A DNA stretch of 32,512 nt, taken from contig NZ_QEST01000092.1 in assembly GCF_003311645.1 (NCBI RefSeq), positions 1 through 32,512 of the forward strand. The letters are read 5' to 3'. The notes beneath the pieces are model-generated. The model was not told the DNA's origin. It saw nothing but the letters and a program-made list of their open reading frames with translations, and did no database searches. Numbering within the stretch: the stretch's first letter is position 1; each line of letters opens with the position of its first letter. Source of the DNA: Streptomyces sp. PT12 (lineage in GTDB: Bacteria; Actinomycetota; Actinomycetes; Streptomycetales; Streptomycetaceae). A program made the translations under genes and the position numbers. Positions 1 through 10,722 of this stretch are shown piece by piece.

Positions 1-36
1 GGGGGGAACGCCGGGATCGGCTACTTCTCTGGCGAA

Positions 37-49
37 CCCCTCGCAGGGG
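37..49. terminator. Short hairpin downstream of the methyltransferase gene
   Basis: A perfect 5-bp stem (CCCCT/AGGGG) with a CGC loop lies 15 bases beyond the methyltransferase stop codon. On the minus strand it is followed by TTCG rather than a T-tract. It is a plausible weak terminator. The remaining bases 1-63 show no gene. Confidence 0.35.
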
Positions 50-63
50 CGGGCGGGTGGGCA

Positions 64-1257
64 CTAGTGAGGCAGCCCCAACAACATCGTCGGCGCCGCG
101 CCCACCCGCGTCAGAAAGACCGTCACCGCGCCCGGCCCCCTCGGCTTGAGCTGCCGCAGCAGCTCCTCTGGCGTCACCGCGAAGCCCCGCTTCTTCACCG
201 TCACCCTGCCAACGCCGCGCTCGCGCAGCAGCGCCCGCAGCCGTTTCACGCCGAACGGCAGGACGTCCGTGATCTCGTAGCCCGTCGCGAACGGCGTCGG
301 GCGCGGCTCGTCGGTCGTCAGGTACGCGATCGACGGGTCGAGAAGGCGGCCGCCGATGCGCTCGGCCACGTCGGCGACCAGGTGCGCGCGGATCACCGCG
401 CCGTCCGGCTCGTACAGGTGACGGCCCACCGGGCCCACCGGAGCGGGCCGCGCCAGGCCCGCCACCGTGGCGCCGCTGGGCAGCAGCGTCGCCCGGCGCG
501 GCGCCGCCCCGGCGCCGCCCGTGCCGAACCACAGCACCGCCTCCTTCACCTCGCCCCGGTGCGAGACCCACTCCGCCTCGGACGCCGCCGCGGGAATAGC
601 CTCGTCCGGCACGCCGGGCGCGACCTTGAGCGCCGCGTAGGGAACGCGCCCCGCCGCCTGGACGGCCCACGACAGCGGCGGCGAGTACGCCTCGGGGGCG
701 AAGACCCGGCCGCCCGTGGTCCGGCGCCTCGCGGGGTCGACGAACACCGCGTCGCAGCCCGCGACGTCCGTGTCCTCCACGGCCGCGTGGCGCACCGTCA
801 CGAGGTCGGCGAGGCCGAGCGCGGCGGCGTTCGCCTGGGCGACCGCGCACGCCAGCGGCGAGCGGTCCACCGCGAGCACCGGGATGCCCGCCCTGGCCAG
901 GGCGATCGCGTCGCCGCCGATGCCGCAGCACAGATCGGCCACCCGCCGCACCCCGAGCTGGGCGAAACGACGGGCGCGCCACTCGGCGACGGGGGCGCGC
1001 GTGGCCTGTTCCACGCCATCGGGCGTGAAGAACATCCGCCCCGCGTCCGCCCCGAACTTCGCCGCCGCGCGCTGCCGCAGCCGGGCCTGGGCGAGGGCGG
1101 CGCTCACCAGCTCGGGCGGGTGGTCGCGGCGCAGGCGGGTCGCCGCGGCCAGCTCGCGGTCCGGCGTGATGTCGCGCAGCTCGGCGAGGAGGCGTTCGCC
1201 CCGCTCGCTCAGCAGGGCTTCGAAGGTGTCGGGATCGGGTGCGGCCACCCGAGTCAT
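64..1257 (-). CDS. Class I SAM-dependent methyltransferase with C-terminal THUMP-like domain
   Basis: The product is 397 residues. The middle part is a Rossmann-fold methyltransferase. Motif I reads DLCCGIGGDAIALA (from about residue 108), where SAM should bind, followed by an acidic VDRSP strand end and a VFVDPARRR motif near residue 172, the position of the catalytic DPP/NPPY-like loop. The C-terminal third (about 320-397, with VTVKKRGFAVTPEELLRQLKPRG) resembles the THUMP-like domain found after this methyltransferase in Actinobacteria. The family is predicted to modify RNA or another nucleic acid, but the substrate is not known to me. It is transcribed away from the deacetylase gene, with 46 bases between the starts. 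Assignment to the methyltransferase fold is secure; the substrate is open. Confidence 0.85.
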   Translation of the reverse strand: MTRVAAPDPDTFEALLSERGERLLAELRDITPDRELAAATRLRRDHPPELVSAALAQARLRQRAAAKFGADAGRMFFTPDGVEQATRAPVAEWRARRFAQLGVRRVADLCCGIGGDAIALARAGIPVLAVDRSPLACAVAQANAAALGLADLVTVRHAAVEDTDVAGCDAVFVDPARRRTTGGRVFAPEAYSPPLSWAVQAAGRVPYAALKVAPGVPDEAIPAAASEAEWVSHRGEVKEAVLWFGTGGAGAAPRRATLLPSGATVAGLARPAPVGPVGRHLYEPDGAVIRAHLVADVAERIGGRLLDPSIAYLTTDEPRPTPFATGYEITDVLPFGVKRLRALLRERGVGRVTVKKRGFAVTPEELLRQLKPRGPGAVTVFLTRVGAAPTMLLGLPH

Positions 1258-1293
1258 TCTCCCCGCGGGTCAGGAACGGCGTGCCCGGGTGCG

Positions 1294-1316
1294 GGGATGG
1301 TGGATGGCACCATCCC
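1294..1316 (+). promoter_or_regulatory. Stem-loop spanning the deacetylase ribosome binding site and first start codon
   Basis: Perfect 9-base arms GGGATGGTG (1294-1302) and CACCATCCC (1308-1316) enclose a 5-base loop. The left arm contains most of the GGGGA ribosome binding site (1293-1297). The loop and right arm cover the proposed ATG at 1304. It could limit translation initiation, or as DNA serve as an operator between the divergent genes. No experimental counterpart is known to me. Confidence 0.35.
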
Positions 1317-2302
1317 GAGCCATGAGGATTATCGGACAAGTAGGACAAATTGGGGGTCGACTGGGGGAACGCGTTCCGCTCAGGGCGCGGCGCTGCGGCG
1401 CGCTCTCGGGGGCGGCGTTACTCGCCCTGATCTGCTCGGGCGCCGGGCTGCCTCCGTTCCTGCTGCCCGACGGGCGCGAGCGCGACGACGGCTGGTCCGC
1501 CACCGTGGACGCCAACGCCCCCTCGGCGATCGGGCGTTCCGAGCGCGCCTTCGTCTCGGTCAAGGAGTACGCCGAACGGCTCGAACGCGCCGAAGCGCGC
1601 CGTGCCGTCGCCGCCAAGCGCTGGGGACTGCGCCGCGCGCCCCTGCGCCCGCCCGCCCCGCCCGAGCGCAAGCCGGAGCTCACCGCCGAGCCCGGCCATG
1701 TGTCGGGGGCCGGGCTGCCGCCGGTCATCGTCCAGGTCCCCACGGACGAGAAGGTCGTCTTCCTCACCATCGACGACGGCGCGGAGAAGGACCCCGACCT
1801 CCTGAAGATGCTCAGCCAGCTCGACGTGCCCTACAGCGGCTTCCTGACCGATGAGGTGGCCCGCGAGGACTACGGCTACTTCAGGAAGGCCGTCCGCGAC
1901 GGCGCTGGCATGCACAACCACTCCGTCAGCCACCCCGAGATGACCCGGCTCTCCTACGCCGAGCAGCGCAAGGAGATCTGCCGCCAGCAGGACACGCTGG
2001 AGAAGGAGCTGGGCGAGCGCCCGCCCCTCTTCCGCCCGCCCTACGGCGCCTACGACCGCGACACGCTCCGCGCCGCCGCCTCGTGCGGGGTCGAGGTCGT
2101 GCCGCTGTGGGCGCAGGAGGCGTTCCCCGACCGGATCGACTGGGGCAGGGACGACCGGAAGTTCCACCCCGGCGACATCATCCTGACCCACTTCAGGGGC
2201 GAGGCCGAGTGGTCGGGCAGCATGACCGACATGGTGCGCCGGGTGATCGACGCCGTCACGGAGCAGGGCTTCGCCCTCGCGTGCCTGGAGGACTACATCT
2301 GA
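1304..2302 (+). CDS. Membrane-anchored polysaccharide deacetylase (NodB domain, CE4-like)
   Basis: The 332-residue product has a single hydrophobic segment (about residues 32-54, signal anchor), a charged linker, and a NodB-homology domain from about 145 to the end. All CE4 motifs are visible: TIDDG with Asp157 and Asp158 (usually TFDDG), HSVSH with metal ligands His206 and His210, RPPYGAY, and the C-terminal DIILTHF. The enzyme should remove N-acetyl groups from a cell-wall polymer outside the membrane. I chose ATG 1304 because GGGGA sits six bases upstream; ATG 1322 in the same frame is an alternative without a clear binding site. Codon 39 is TTA (1418-1420), very rare in Streptomyces and read by the bldA tRNA, so translation may be tied to development. 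The 3' neighbour is the groES-groEL1 operon, which has its own promoter. Confidence 0.88.
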   Translation: MAPSRAMRIIGQVGQIGGRLGERVPLRARRCGALSGAALLALICSGAGLPPFLLPDGRERDDGWSATVDANAPSAIGRSERAFVSVKEYAERLERAEARRAVAAKRWGLRRAPLRPPAPPERKPELTAEPGHVSGAGLPPVIVQVPTDEKVVFLTIDDGAEKDPDLLKMLSQLDVPYSGFLTDEVAREDYGYFRKAVRDGAGMHNHSVSHPEMTRLSYAEQRKEICRQQDTLEKELGERPPLFRPPYGAYDRDTLRAAASCGVEVVPLWAQEAFPDRIDWGRDDRKFHPGDIILTHFRGEAEWSGSMTDMVRRVIDAVTEQGFALACLEDYI

Positions 2303-2455
2303 CGACCGCGCCCCTCGCGACACCCCACGCTCCACGCGCCCCGCGACGCGCCGGGGCGCAACGGCCCGAACGCGCCCCACCGTGCCCAACGCCCCCTGCT
2401 CAGGCGCGTTTCCGCCGGCGCGCACGCCCTCTGAGGGCGGCGCCCGCCCGGTCAC

Positions 2456-2482
2456 TTGGCACTCTAGTTGACTGAGTGCTAA
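2456..2482 (+). promoter_or_regulatory. CIRCE operator 1 (HrcA site) of groES-groEL1
   Basis: TTGGCACTC, nine bases, then GAGTGCTAA matches the CIRCE consensus (TTAGCACTC-N9-GAGTGCTAA) at all but one position. It overlaps the -35 box of the operon promoter. CIRCE is the established binding site of the heat-shock repressor HrcA, whose activity depends on GroEL. Confidence 0.93.
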
Positions 2483-2496
2483 CCGGCGCATAGTCT
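2468..2496 (+). promoter_or_regulatory. Vegetative-type promoter of groES-groEL1
   Basis: TTGACT (2468-2473) and TAGTCT (2491-2496) are separated by exactly 17 bases and resemble the consensus for the principal sigma factor. The expected start point, near 2503, falls inside the second CIRCE, so both operators would block this promoter. Confidence 0.8.
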
Positions 2497-2501
2497 CGGC
2501 A

Positions 2502-2528
2502 TTGGCACTCTCCCTGGATGAGTGCCAG
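2502..2528 (+). promoter_or_regulatory. CIRCE operator 2 (HrcA site) at the groES transcription start
   Basis: TTGGCACTC, nine bases, then GAGTGCCAG is a second CIRCE with one outer mismatch in the right arm. It begins 46 bases after the first and covers the predicted transcription start. If transcribed it would also form a hairpin at the 5' end of the mRNA. The rest of the gap 2303-2631 shows no gene. Confidence 0.88.
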
Positions 2529-2631
2529 ATACGCGCGACAGGCGGATCCGGCACCCGCGACGACGGGTCCACCGACGTTGCCAACAGCCCATAGAAGACC
2601 CCGTGAGATCTCCGAAGGGGGAGGTCGGATC

Positions 2632-2940
2632 GTGACGACCGTCAGCTCCAAGGTTGCCATCAAGCCGCTCGAGGACCGCATCGTGGTCCAGCCGCTCGAC
2701 GCCGAGCAGACCACGGCCTCGGGCCTGGTCATTCCTGACACCGCCAAGGAGAAGCCCCAGGAGGGCACCGTCCTTGCCGTGGGCCCGGGCCGTTTCGAGG
2801 ACGGCAACCGCCTGCCGCTCGACGTCAAGGTCGGCGACATCGTGCTGTACAGCAAGTACGGCGGCACCGAGGTGAAGTACAACAACGAGGACTACCTCGT
2901 CCTCTCGGCCCGCGACGTGCTCGCGATCATCGAGAAGTAA
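2632..2940 (+). CDS. groES: Co-chaperonin GroES (Cpn10)
   Basis: The 102-residue product forms the heptameric lid of the GroEL folding chamber in the cytoplasm. It carries the signature beginning [21 protein letters not shown], the mobile-loop region [18 protein letters not shown], and the typical [23 protein letters not shown] end. The start is GTG 2632, preceded by a strong GGGGAGG at 2617-2623. The open frame extends further upstream, but that part lies over the second CIRCE and is not conserved. It is the first gene of the groES-groEL1 operon, with repression expected through HrcA at the two CIRCE sites. Length and sequence are normal for actinobacteria. Confidence 0.98.
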   Translation: MTTVSSKVAIKPLEDRIVVQPLDAEQTTASGLVIPDTAKEKPQEGTVLAVGPGRFEDGNRLPLDVKVGDIVLYSKYGGTEVKYNNEDYLVLSARDVLAIIEK

Positions 2941-3045
2941 GACCGCGTACGGCACACACGCACTTCCCGCCGCGCCCCGTCACCCGCGACTGAGCTGAGA
3001 AGACAGCCGGGGCCGGGGCGTGGCGTTCTTTCCGAAGATCATTAA

Positions 3046-4686
<1,641 letters not shown>

Positions 4687-4712
4687 GCGAGCGACCGCTC
4701 GGACGCGCCGCC

Positions 4713-4763
4713 CGCGGGCCCCGTTCCACCGCCGAACGCACCGGTGGAGGAGCGGGGCCCGCG
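4713..4763. terminator. Bidirectional terminator between groEL1 and the convergent SDR gene
   Basis: Outer 11-base arms CGCGGGCCCCG (4713-4723) and CGGGGCCCGCG (4753-4763) are perfectly complementary. Inner CCACCG and CGGTGG arms extend the stem. It lies 27 bases after the groEL1 stop and just before the stop of the minus-strand SDR gene. There is no T-tract, as is common in Streptomyces. Confidence 0.8.
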
Positions 4764-4768
4764 CGCGT

Positions 4769-5548
4769 TCAGCGGCCGCCCTTGGGCCCGCCGCGGCGCC
4801 CGGCGCGCGAGGCGAGGCTGGCCAGCGAGTTGCGCGGGGTCAGCCGTGAGGTGCCCGAGATCATCTTGTAGCGCGGGTCGGGGACCGACACGAACTTGCC
4901 GCGCTCCAGGTCCCTCAGGCCCGCGTCCACCACGCGGTCGGCGTCCAGCCACATCCAGCCGGGAAGCGACCCCATGTCCATCGAGGCCCGCTGGTGGAAC
5001 TCGGTCCGCACGAAGCCCGGGCACAGCGCCATCAGCCGCACCCCGCTCCCCGCCAGGTCGCGCGCCGCTCCCGCGGTGAACTGCACGACCCACGACTTGG
5101 ACGCGCTGTAGGTGCCGCGCGGGAAGAACGCCGCCACCGACGACACGTTGATCACGGCCCCGCCGCGCTCCTTCATCGGCTCGACGGCCGCCGAGGTCAG
5201 CCGCAGCACCGCCTCGCAGTGCACCTTCAGCATCCGCAGCTCGTCGGCGAGGGGAACGTCGAGGAAGGCGCCCTTGAGGCCGAACCCGGCGTTGTTCACC
5301 AGGAGATCGACCCGGTGCTCGGGGTCGGACAGCCGCTTCTCGACCGCGCCGATGCCCTCGTCGGTGGACAGGTCGGCCGGGAGGACGCTCGCCTCGATCC
5401 CGTGCCGGTCGTGCAACTCGGCGGCCTGCCGCCTGAGTCTGTCGGCGTCGCGCGCGACGAGCACCAGGTCGTGCCGGTCGCGGGCCAGCCGGCGGGCGAA
5501 GGCGGCGCCGATGCCCGCCGTCGCTCCCGTCACCAATGCAGTTGTCAT
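4769..5548 (-). CDS. Short-chain dehydrogenase/reductase (SDR family)
   Basis: This 259-residue classical SDR is a NAD(P)-dependent oxidoreductase. The cofactor motif TGATAGIG is at residues 7-14, NNAG at 85-88, a catalytic Ser in NVSS (about 136-137), and the YSASK active site has Tyr147 and Lys151. The PGFVRTEF segment after the active site is also typical. The C-terminal 30 residues are basic (ending [13 protein letters not shown]). The substrate cannot be inferred. It lies 19 bases downstream of whiD on the same strand and may be transcribed with it, although the spacing alone does not prove this. It is convergent with groEL1. Confidence 0.92.
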   Translation of the reverse strand: MTTALVTGATAGIGAAFARRLARDRHDLVLVARDADRLRRQAAELHDRHGIEASVLPADLSTDEGIGAVEKRLSDPEHRVDLLVNNAGFGLKGAFLDVPLADELRMLKVHCEAVLRLTSAAVEPMKERGGAVINVSSVAAFFPRGTYSASKSWVVQFTAGAARDLAGSGVRLMALCPGFVRTEFHQRASMDMGSLPGWMWLDADRVVDAGLRDLERGKFVSVPDPRYKMISGTSRLTPRNSLASLASRAGRRGGPKGGR

Positions 5549-5567
5549 ATCACGACGGTACTCGGAG

Positions 5568-5885
5568 TCAGCGCGGGCCCGGCTGTGGGTGCGCGTTCAC
5601 CAGGTCGCGGCGGGCGCGGCCCAGCAGCTCCTCGCGCTCGTCCTCGGTCAGCCCGCCCCAGACGCCGTACGGCTCACGGACGGAGAGCGCGTGCTTGGCG
5701 CACTCGGTACGCACCGGGCAGCGCATGCACACTTCCTTCGCCGCCTCTTCGCGAGCGCTGCGCGCCGCCCCGCGCTCCCCCTCGGGATGGAAGAACAACG
5801 AGCTGTCCACGCCCCGGCAGGCGGCGAGCAACTGCCAGTCCCACAGGTCGGCGTTGGGGCCCGGAAGGCGGGAGAAATCTGCCAT
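5568..5885 (-). CDS. whiD: WhiB-family iron-sulfur regulator WhiD
   Basis: The 105-residue protein carries the Wbl cysteine set Cys23, Cys53, Cys56 and Cys62, which bind a 4Fe-4S cluster, followed by the GVWGGLT turn (74-80) and a basic C-terminal tail. The N terminus [20 protein letters not shown] matches my memory of S. coelicolor WhiD. WhiD is needed late in sporulation for spore wall thickening and septum placement, and Wbl proteins act by contacting the principal sigma factor. The position immediately divergent from bldM also fits whiD. The start is ATG 5885; no strong Shine-Dalgarno is seen. The alternative, another Wbl paralogue, is unlikely given the match and the location. Confidence 0.94.
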   Translation of the reverse strand: MADFSRLPGPNADLWDWQLLAACRGVDSSLFFHPEGERGAARSAREEAAKEVCMRCPVRTECAKHALSVREPYGVWGGLTEDEREELLGRARRDLVNAHPQPGPR

Positions 5886-6033
5886 GACAGTGTCCCATCG
5901 TCATCGAGGCTCAGCAATGTAGATGTAAATATGACTACCAGCCGAATATGGTTATAGACACCCTGGAATGGCCAATAAGGTCTAAATAGGTCAAAAACGG
6001 ATGTTCGGCGTGTTTGTCCAGGGCGCCCCCCGT

Positions 6034-6049
6034 GTGATCGACCCGTCAC
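6034..6049. promoter_or_regulatory. Candidate BldD operator upstream of bldM
   Basis: GTGA (6034-6037) and TCAC (6046-6049) form an inverted pair eight bases apart, about 30 bases upstream of the bldM -35. BldD binds pseudo-palindromes of the type AGTGA-N-TCACC, and bldM is a reported BldD target as I recall. The outer bases deviate from consensus, so this is a candidate only. Confidence 0.45.
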
Positions 6050-6079
6050 GTACAGTGCTGCTGCTGTGAGGTTGGAGGC

Positions 6080-6107
6080 CGTAACTCTTTCGGGTGACCG
6101 TCGTTGA
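6080..6107 (+). promoter_or_regulatory. Sigma-BldN-dependent promoter of bldM (p1)
   Basis: CGTAAC (6080-6085) and CGTTGA (6102-6107), separated by 16 bases, match the published sigma-BldN consensus exactly. In S. coelicolor one of two bldM promoters is transcribed by sigma-BldN. The start point should be near 6114, leaving a leader of about 95 bases before the ATG. Confidence 0.88.
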
Positions 6108-6117
6108 GAGGGCGGAG

Positions 6118-6141
6118 GCGGTTGACACGGCTGTCAACCGC
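6118..6141. promoter_or_regulatory. Perfect inverted repeat in the bldM leader
   Basis: Ten-base arms GCGGTTGACA (6118-6127) and TGTCAACCGC (6132-6141) enclose CGGC. The site lies a few bases after the predicted p1 start. The left arm contains TTGACA, which could be the -35 of a second bldM promoter, but no good -10 follows. It may be an operator for a dimeric regulator or an mRNA hairpin. Confidence 0.5.
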
Positions 6142-6207
6142 ACAGATGACGACACACACGACTGCCTGGAGGCTCAAGGTGATGCGCATCAGCTGCGGAG
6201 GGCGACC

Positions 6208-6819
6208 ATGACTTCCGTCCTTGTCTGCGACGACTCCCCGCTCGCCCGGGAGGCGCTCCGCCGCGCGGTCGCGACCGTGCCCGGCGTTGAGCGGGTCACG
6301 ACGGCCGCCAACGGCGAGGAGGTCCTGCGCCGCTGGGGTGCCGACCGTTCCGACCTGATTCTGATGGACGTCCGAATGCCCGGGCTCGGGGGTGTGGAAA
6401 CCGTCAGGCGCCTTCTTTCCGCGGACCCCGGCGCGCGCATCATCATGCTCACCGTCGCCGAGGACCTCGACGGCGTCGCGCTCGCCGTCGCCGCGGGCGC
6501 GCGGGGCTACCTCCACAAGGACGCCTCGCGGGCGGAGCTGCGCGCCACCGTCACCCAGGCGCTCGCCGACCCGACGTGGCGGCTCGCGCCCCGCCGCCTG
6601 CGGTCGTCGGACATGGGCGCGGCGCCGACGCTCACCGCCCGGGAGATCCAGGTGCTCGAGGGGATGAGCCACGGCAGGTCGAACGCCGAGATCGGCCGCG
6701 AGCTCTTCCTCTCCGAGGACACGGTCAAGACGCACGCGCGCCGCCTGTTCAAGAAGCTGGGCGCCTCCGACCGCGCGCACGCCGTCGCGCTGGGATTCCG
6801 CTGGGGACTCGTCCGCTGA
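6208..6819 (+). CDS. bldM: Developmental response regulator BldM
   Basis: The 203-residue product has an N-terminal receiver domain (1-120) with Asp54 in the LILMDVRMPG strand end and Lys in GYLHKDAS, and a C-terminal LuxR-type helix-turn-helix (about 140-200, TAREIQVLEGMSHGRSNAEI). It appears nearly identical to S. coelicolor BldM as I remember it. BldM is an orphan atypical regulator that works without phosphorylation, as a homodimer on early genes and as a heterodimer with WhiI on late sporulation genes. The start is ATG 6208 with GGAGGG at 6197-6202; the frame stays open upstream but overlaps the p1 promoter. Sigma-BldN and probably BldD control it. Confidence 0.97.
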   Translation: MTSVLVCDDSPLAREALRRAVATVPGVERVTTAANGEEVLRRWGADRSDLILMDVRMPGLGGVETVRRLLSADPGARIIMLTVAEDLDGVALAVAAGARGYLHKDASRAELRATVTQALADPTWRLAPRRLRSSDMGAAPTLTAREIQVLEGMSHGRSNAEIGRELFLSEDTVKTHARRLFKKLGASDRAHAVALGFRWGLVR

Positions 6820-6839
6820 TCCGGCCCGCTGATCCGGCC
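6814..6839 (+). repeat. Tandem 13-bp duplication over the bldM stop codon
   Basis: CGCTGATCCGGCC occurs twice head to tail (6814-6826 and 6827-6839). The first copy contains the bldM TGA stop; the second copy repeats it outside the gene in another frame. It is consistent with replication slippage. Confidence 0.9.
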
Positions 6840-6840
6840 C

Positions 6841-6889
6841 GACCGCACCGGACGGGGAGTGCGGTCGGCCGCTGTCGCCCCGTCCGGTG
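6841..6889 (+). terminator. Two mutually exclusive hairpins after bldM
   Basis: GACCGCAC (6841-6848) can pair with GTGCGGTC (6859-6866). CACCGGACGGGG (6846-6857) can pair with CCCCGTCCGGTG (6878-6889). Both stems are perfect but share bases 6846-6848, and the first stem's loop and right arm lie inside the second structure, so only one full stem can form. The longer 12-bp stem is probably the bldM terminator. Confidence 0.6.
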
Positions 6890-7094
6890 AGGAGCGCTCG
6901 ACCAAAAGCCGCGCGGGTGACGCATCCTTGGATGCATGACGCTCCTTGGGGACGAGTCGGCCAGGCGTGAGGGGAGGGCTCTGGACATGTCGTTCGGCGC
7001 TCCCGCGCGCAACGCTCCCGGCGCACATAACGCTTCGGTGCACAACTCCGCCTGCGGTGGTCCGGAGCCAGCGGCGACAGTGCACCATGGACCG

Positions 7095-9264
<2,170 letters not shown>

Positions 9265-9267
<3 letters not shown>

Positions 9268-9288
9268 GCAACGTTCTGAGCAACGTTC
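9265..9288 (+). repeat. Tandem 12-bp duplication over the guaB stop codon
   Basis: TGAGCAACGTTC is repeated exactly (9265-9276, 9277-9288). The first TGA is the guaB stop, and the copy supplies a second in-frame TGA twelve bases later. Confidence 0.9.
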
Positions 9289-9304
9289 ACGGAAGGGGTT
9301 CCTC

Positions 9305-10420
9305 GTGACCGAGATCGAGATCGGCCGCGGCAAGCGCGGGCGGCGGGCCTACGCGTTCGACGACATCGCCGTGGTGCCGAGCAGGCGCACCCGTGACCCC
9401 AAGGAGGTCTCGATCGCCTGGCAGATCGACGCCTACCGCTTCGAGCTGCCGTTCCTCGCGGCGCCGATGGACTCGGTGGTCTCGCCCGCGACGGCCATCA
9501 GGATCGGCGAGCTCGGCGGCCTCGGGGTGCTCAACCTCGAGGGCCTGTGGACCCGTTACGAGGATCCGCGGCCGCTGCTCGACGAGATCACGGGGCTCGA
9601 CGAGGCCACGGCGAACGCGCGCCTCCAGGAGATCTACGCCGCGCCCATCAAGGAGGAGCTGATCTTCCGGCGGCTGCGCGAGGTCAGGGACGCGGGCGTG
9701 GTGACGGCGGCGGCGCTGTCGCCACAGCGGACGGCGCAGTTCTCCAAGGTCGTCCTCGACGCGGGCGTCGACCTCTTCGTGATCCGCGGCACGACCGTGT
9801 CGGCCGAGCACGTGTCGGGGGCGGCCGAGCCGCTGAACCTCAAGCAGTTCATCTACGAGCTCGACGTGCCGGTCATCGTCGGCGGCTGCGCGACGTACAC
9901 GGCGGCGCTGCACCTGATGCGCACGGGGGCGGCGGGCGTGCTCGTCGGCTTCGGCGGGGGCGCGGCGCACACGACGCGTAACGTCCTGGGCATCCAGGTG
10001 CCGATGGCCACGGCCGTGGCGGATGTCGCGGCGGCGCGGCGGGACTACATGGACGAGTCCGGTGGGCGTTATGTGCACGTCATCGCGGACGGCGGCGTGG
10101 GGTGGTCGGGAGACCTGCCCAAGGCGGTGGCCTGCGGCGCGGACGCCGTGATGATGGGGTCGCCGCTCGCGCGCGCGACGGACGCGCCGGGGCGCGGGCA
10201 CCACTGGGGCATGGAGGCCGTGCACGAGGACGTGCCGCGCGGCAAGAAGGTGCACCTCGGCACGGTGGGCACGACGGAGGAGATCCTGACCGGGCCCTCG
10301 CACATCCCTGACGGCTCGATGAACTTCTTCGGGGCGCTGCGCCGCGCGATGGCGACGACGGGGTACTCGGAGCTGAAGGAGTTCCAGCGCGTCGAGGTGA
10401 CGGTGGCGCGCTCACGCTAG
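9305..10420 (+). CDS. guaB3: GuaB3 family IMP dehydrogenase-related protein
   Basis: The 371-residue protein has the IMPDH/GMP reductase barrel (AFDDIAVVPSRRTRDPKEV, LAAPMDSVVSPATA, ADGGVGWSGDLPKAVACGADAVMMGSPLA) but no CBS domains. In the loop that holds the catalytic Cys in GuaB (GPGSICTTR), this protein reads GGGAAHTTR, with His222 aligned to Cys311. It therefore probably cannot form the usual thioimidate intermediate. GuaB3 is widespread in actinobacteria next to guaB. Cyanobacterial GuaB3 is reported to be an IMPDH, while the actinobacterial function is unknown as far as I recall. The start is GTG 9305 with GGAAGGGG upstream. Co-transcription with guaB is likely. Confidence 0.93.
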   Translation: MTEIEIGRGKRGRRAYAFDDIAVVPSRRTRDPKEVSIAWQIDAYRFELPFLAAPMDSVVSPATAIRIGELGGLGVLNLEGLWTRYEDPRPLLDEITGLDEATANARLQEIYAAPIKEELIFRRLREVRDAGVVTAAALSPQRTAQFSKVVLDAGVDLFVIRGTTVSAEHVSGAAEPLNLKQFIYELDVPVIVGGCATYTAALHLMRTGAAGVLVGFGGGAAHTTRNVLGIQVPMATAVADVAAARRDYMDESGGRYVHVIADGGVGWSGDLPKAVACGADAVMMGSPLARATDAPGRGHHWGMEAVHEDVPRGKKVHLGTVGTTEEILTGPSHIPDGSMNFFGALRRAMATTGYSELKEFQRVEVTVARSR

Positions 10421-10466
10421 ACGCTGGGCGCTGTGCCTTAGGGGGTTGTTCCCCGCCCGCCGTTTT

Positions 10467-10483
10467 CCGCGCCTTTGGCGCGG
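10467..10483. terminator. Hairpin CCGCGCC-TTT-GGCGCGG
   Basis: A perfect 7-bp GC stem with a TTT loop lies 46 bases after the guaB3 stop. It is a compact candidate terminator for guaB3. Confidence 0.5.
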
Positions 10484-10521
10484 GTGGAGTTTCGCGCTCC
10501 GCGCGGGGGCGCTCGGTGTGT

Positions 10522-10541
10522 GGGGCAACGGGCGTTGTCCC
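10522..10541. terminator. Near-perfect hairpin between convergent genes
   Basis: GGGGCAACG (10522-10530) pairs with CGTTGTCCC (10533-10541) through one G-T wobble and a very tight loop. It is a second candidate terminator serving guaB3 and the opposing gene. Confidence 0.4.
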
Positions 10542-10722
10542 GCGGGGGGTTGTGGGTGCTGGGGGTCCGCGCTTGGCGCGTGGCGGTGCCCTGCGGGGGC
10601 GCGCCCGGGTGTTGTGGACGCCCGGCGGCGGGGTGCCGCCTGCGGGCGGTGCTCCGCGGGGCGCCCGCGGTGCGTGTCGTTGCGCGGTGTTGGCCCGCGG
10701 CAGGCGGTCAGGCGGCAGGCGA

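Larger units (their letters stand above)
5886..6207. other. whiD-bldM divergent regulatory region
   Basis: This 322-base gap is unusually AT-rich for the window around 5910-6000, and no gene is seen in it. It should hold the promoters for both developmental genes. On the minus strand, TATAAC (complement of 5951-5956) is a possible -10 for whiD, but I find no convincing -35. An AGGTC direct repeat occurs around 5978-5992. GACAC, the core bound by WhiA, occurs at 5957-5961, 6124-6128 and 6151-6155, which may be chance. The clearer elements are listed separately. Confidence 0.6.
10421..10722. other. Intergenic region between convergent guaB3 and the PhoX-like gene
   Basis: This gap of about 300 bases is extremely G/C-biased and I see no supportable gene. 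It holds at least two hairpins (10467-10483 and 10522-10541), several G-runs, and the sequence GTTCCCCGC near 10447, reminiscent of GC-rich intergenic repeats common in Streptomyces genomes. Confidence 0.6.

Noticed and set aside
2518-2631. N-terminal extension of GroES
   Set aside because: It overlaps CIRCE 2 and the transcription start, and the residues do not resemble GroES.
6091-6097. CGGGTGA as a BldM autoregulatory half-site
   Set aside because: Only one half of the palindrome is present and I am not certain of the BldM consensus.
6094-6207. N-terminal extension of BldM
   Set aside because: The open frame begins within the sigma-BldN promoter spacer, while ATG 6208 has a good ribosome binding site and gives the known BldM length.
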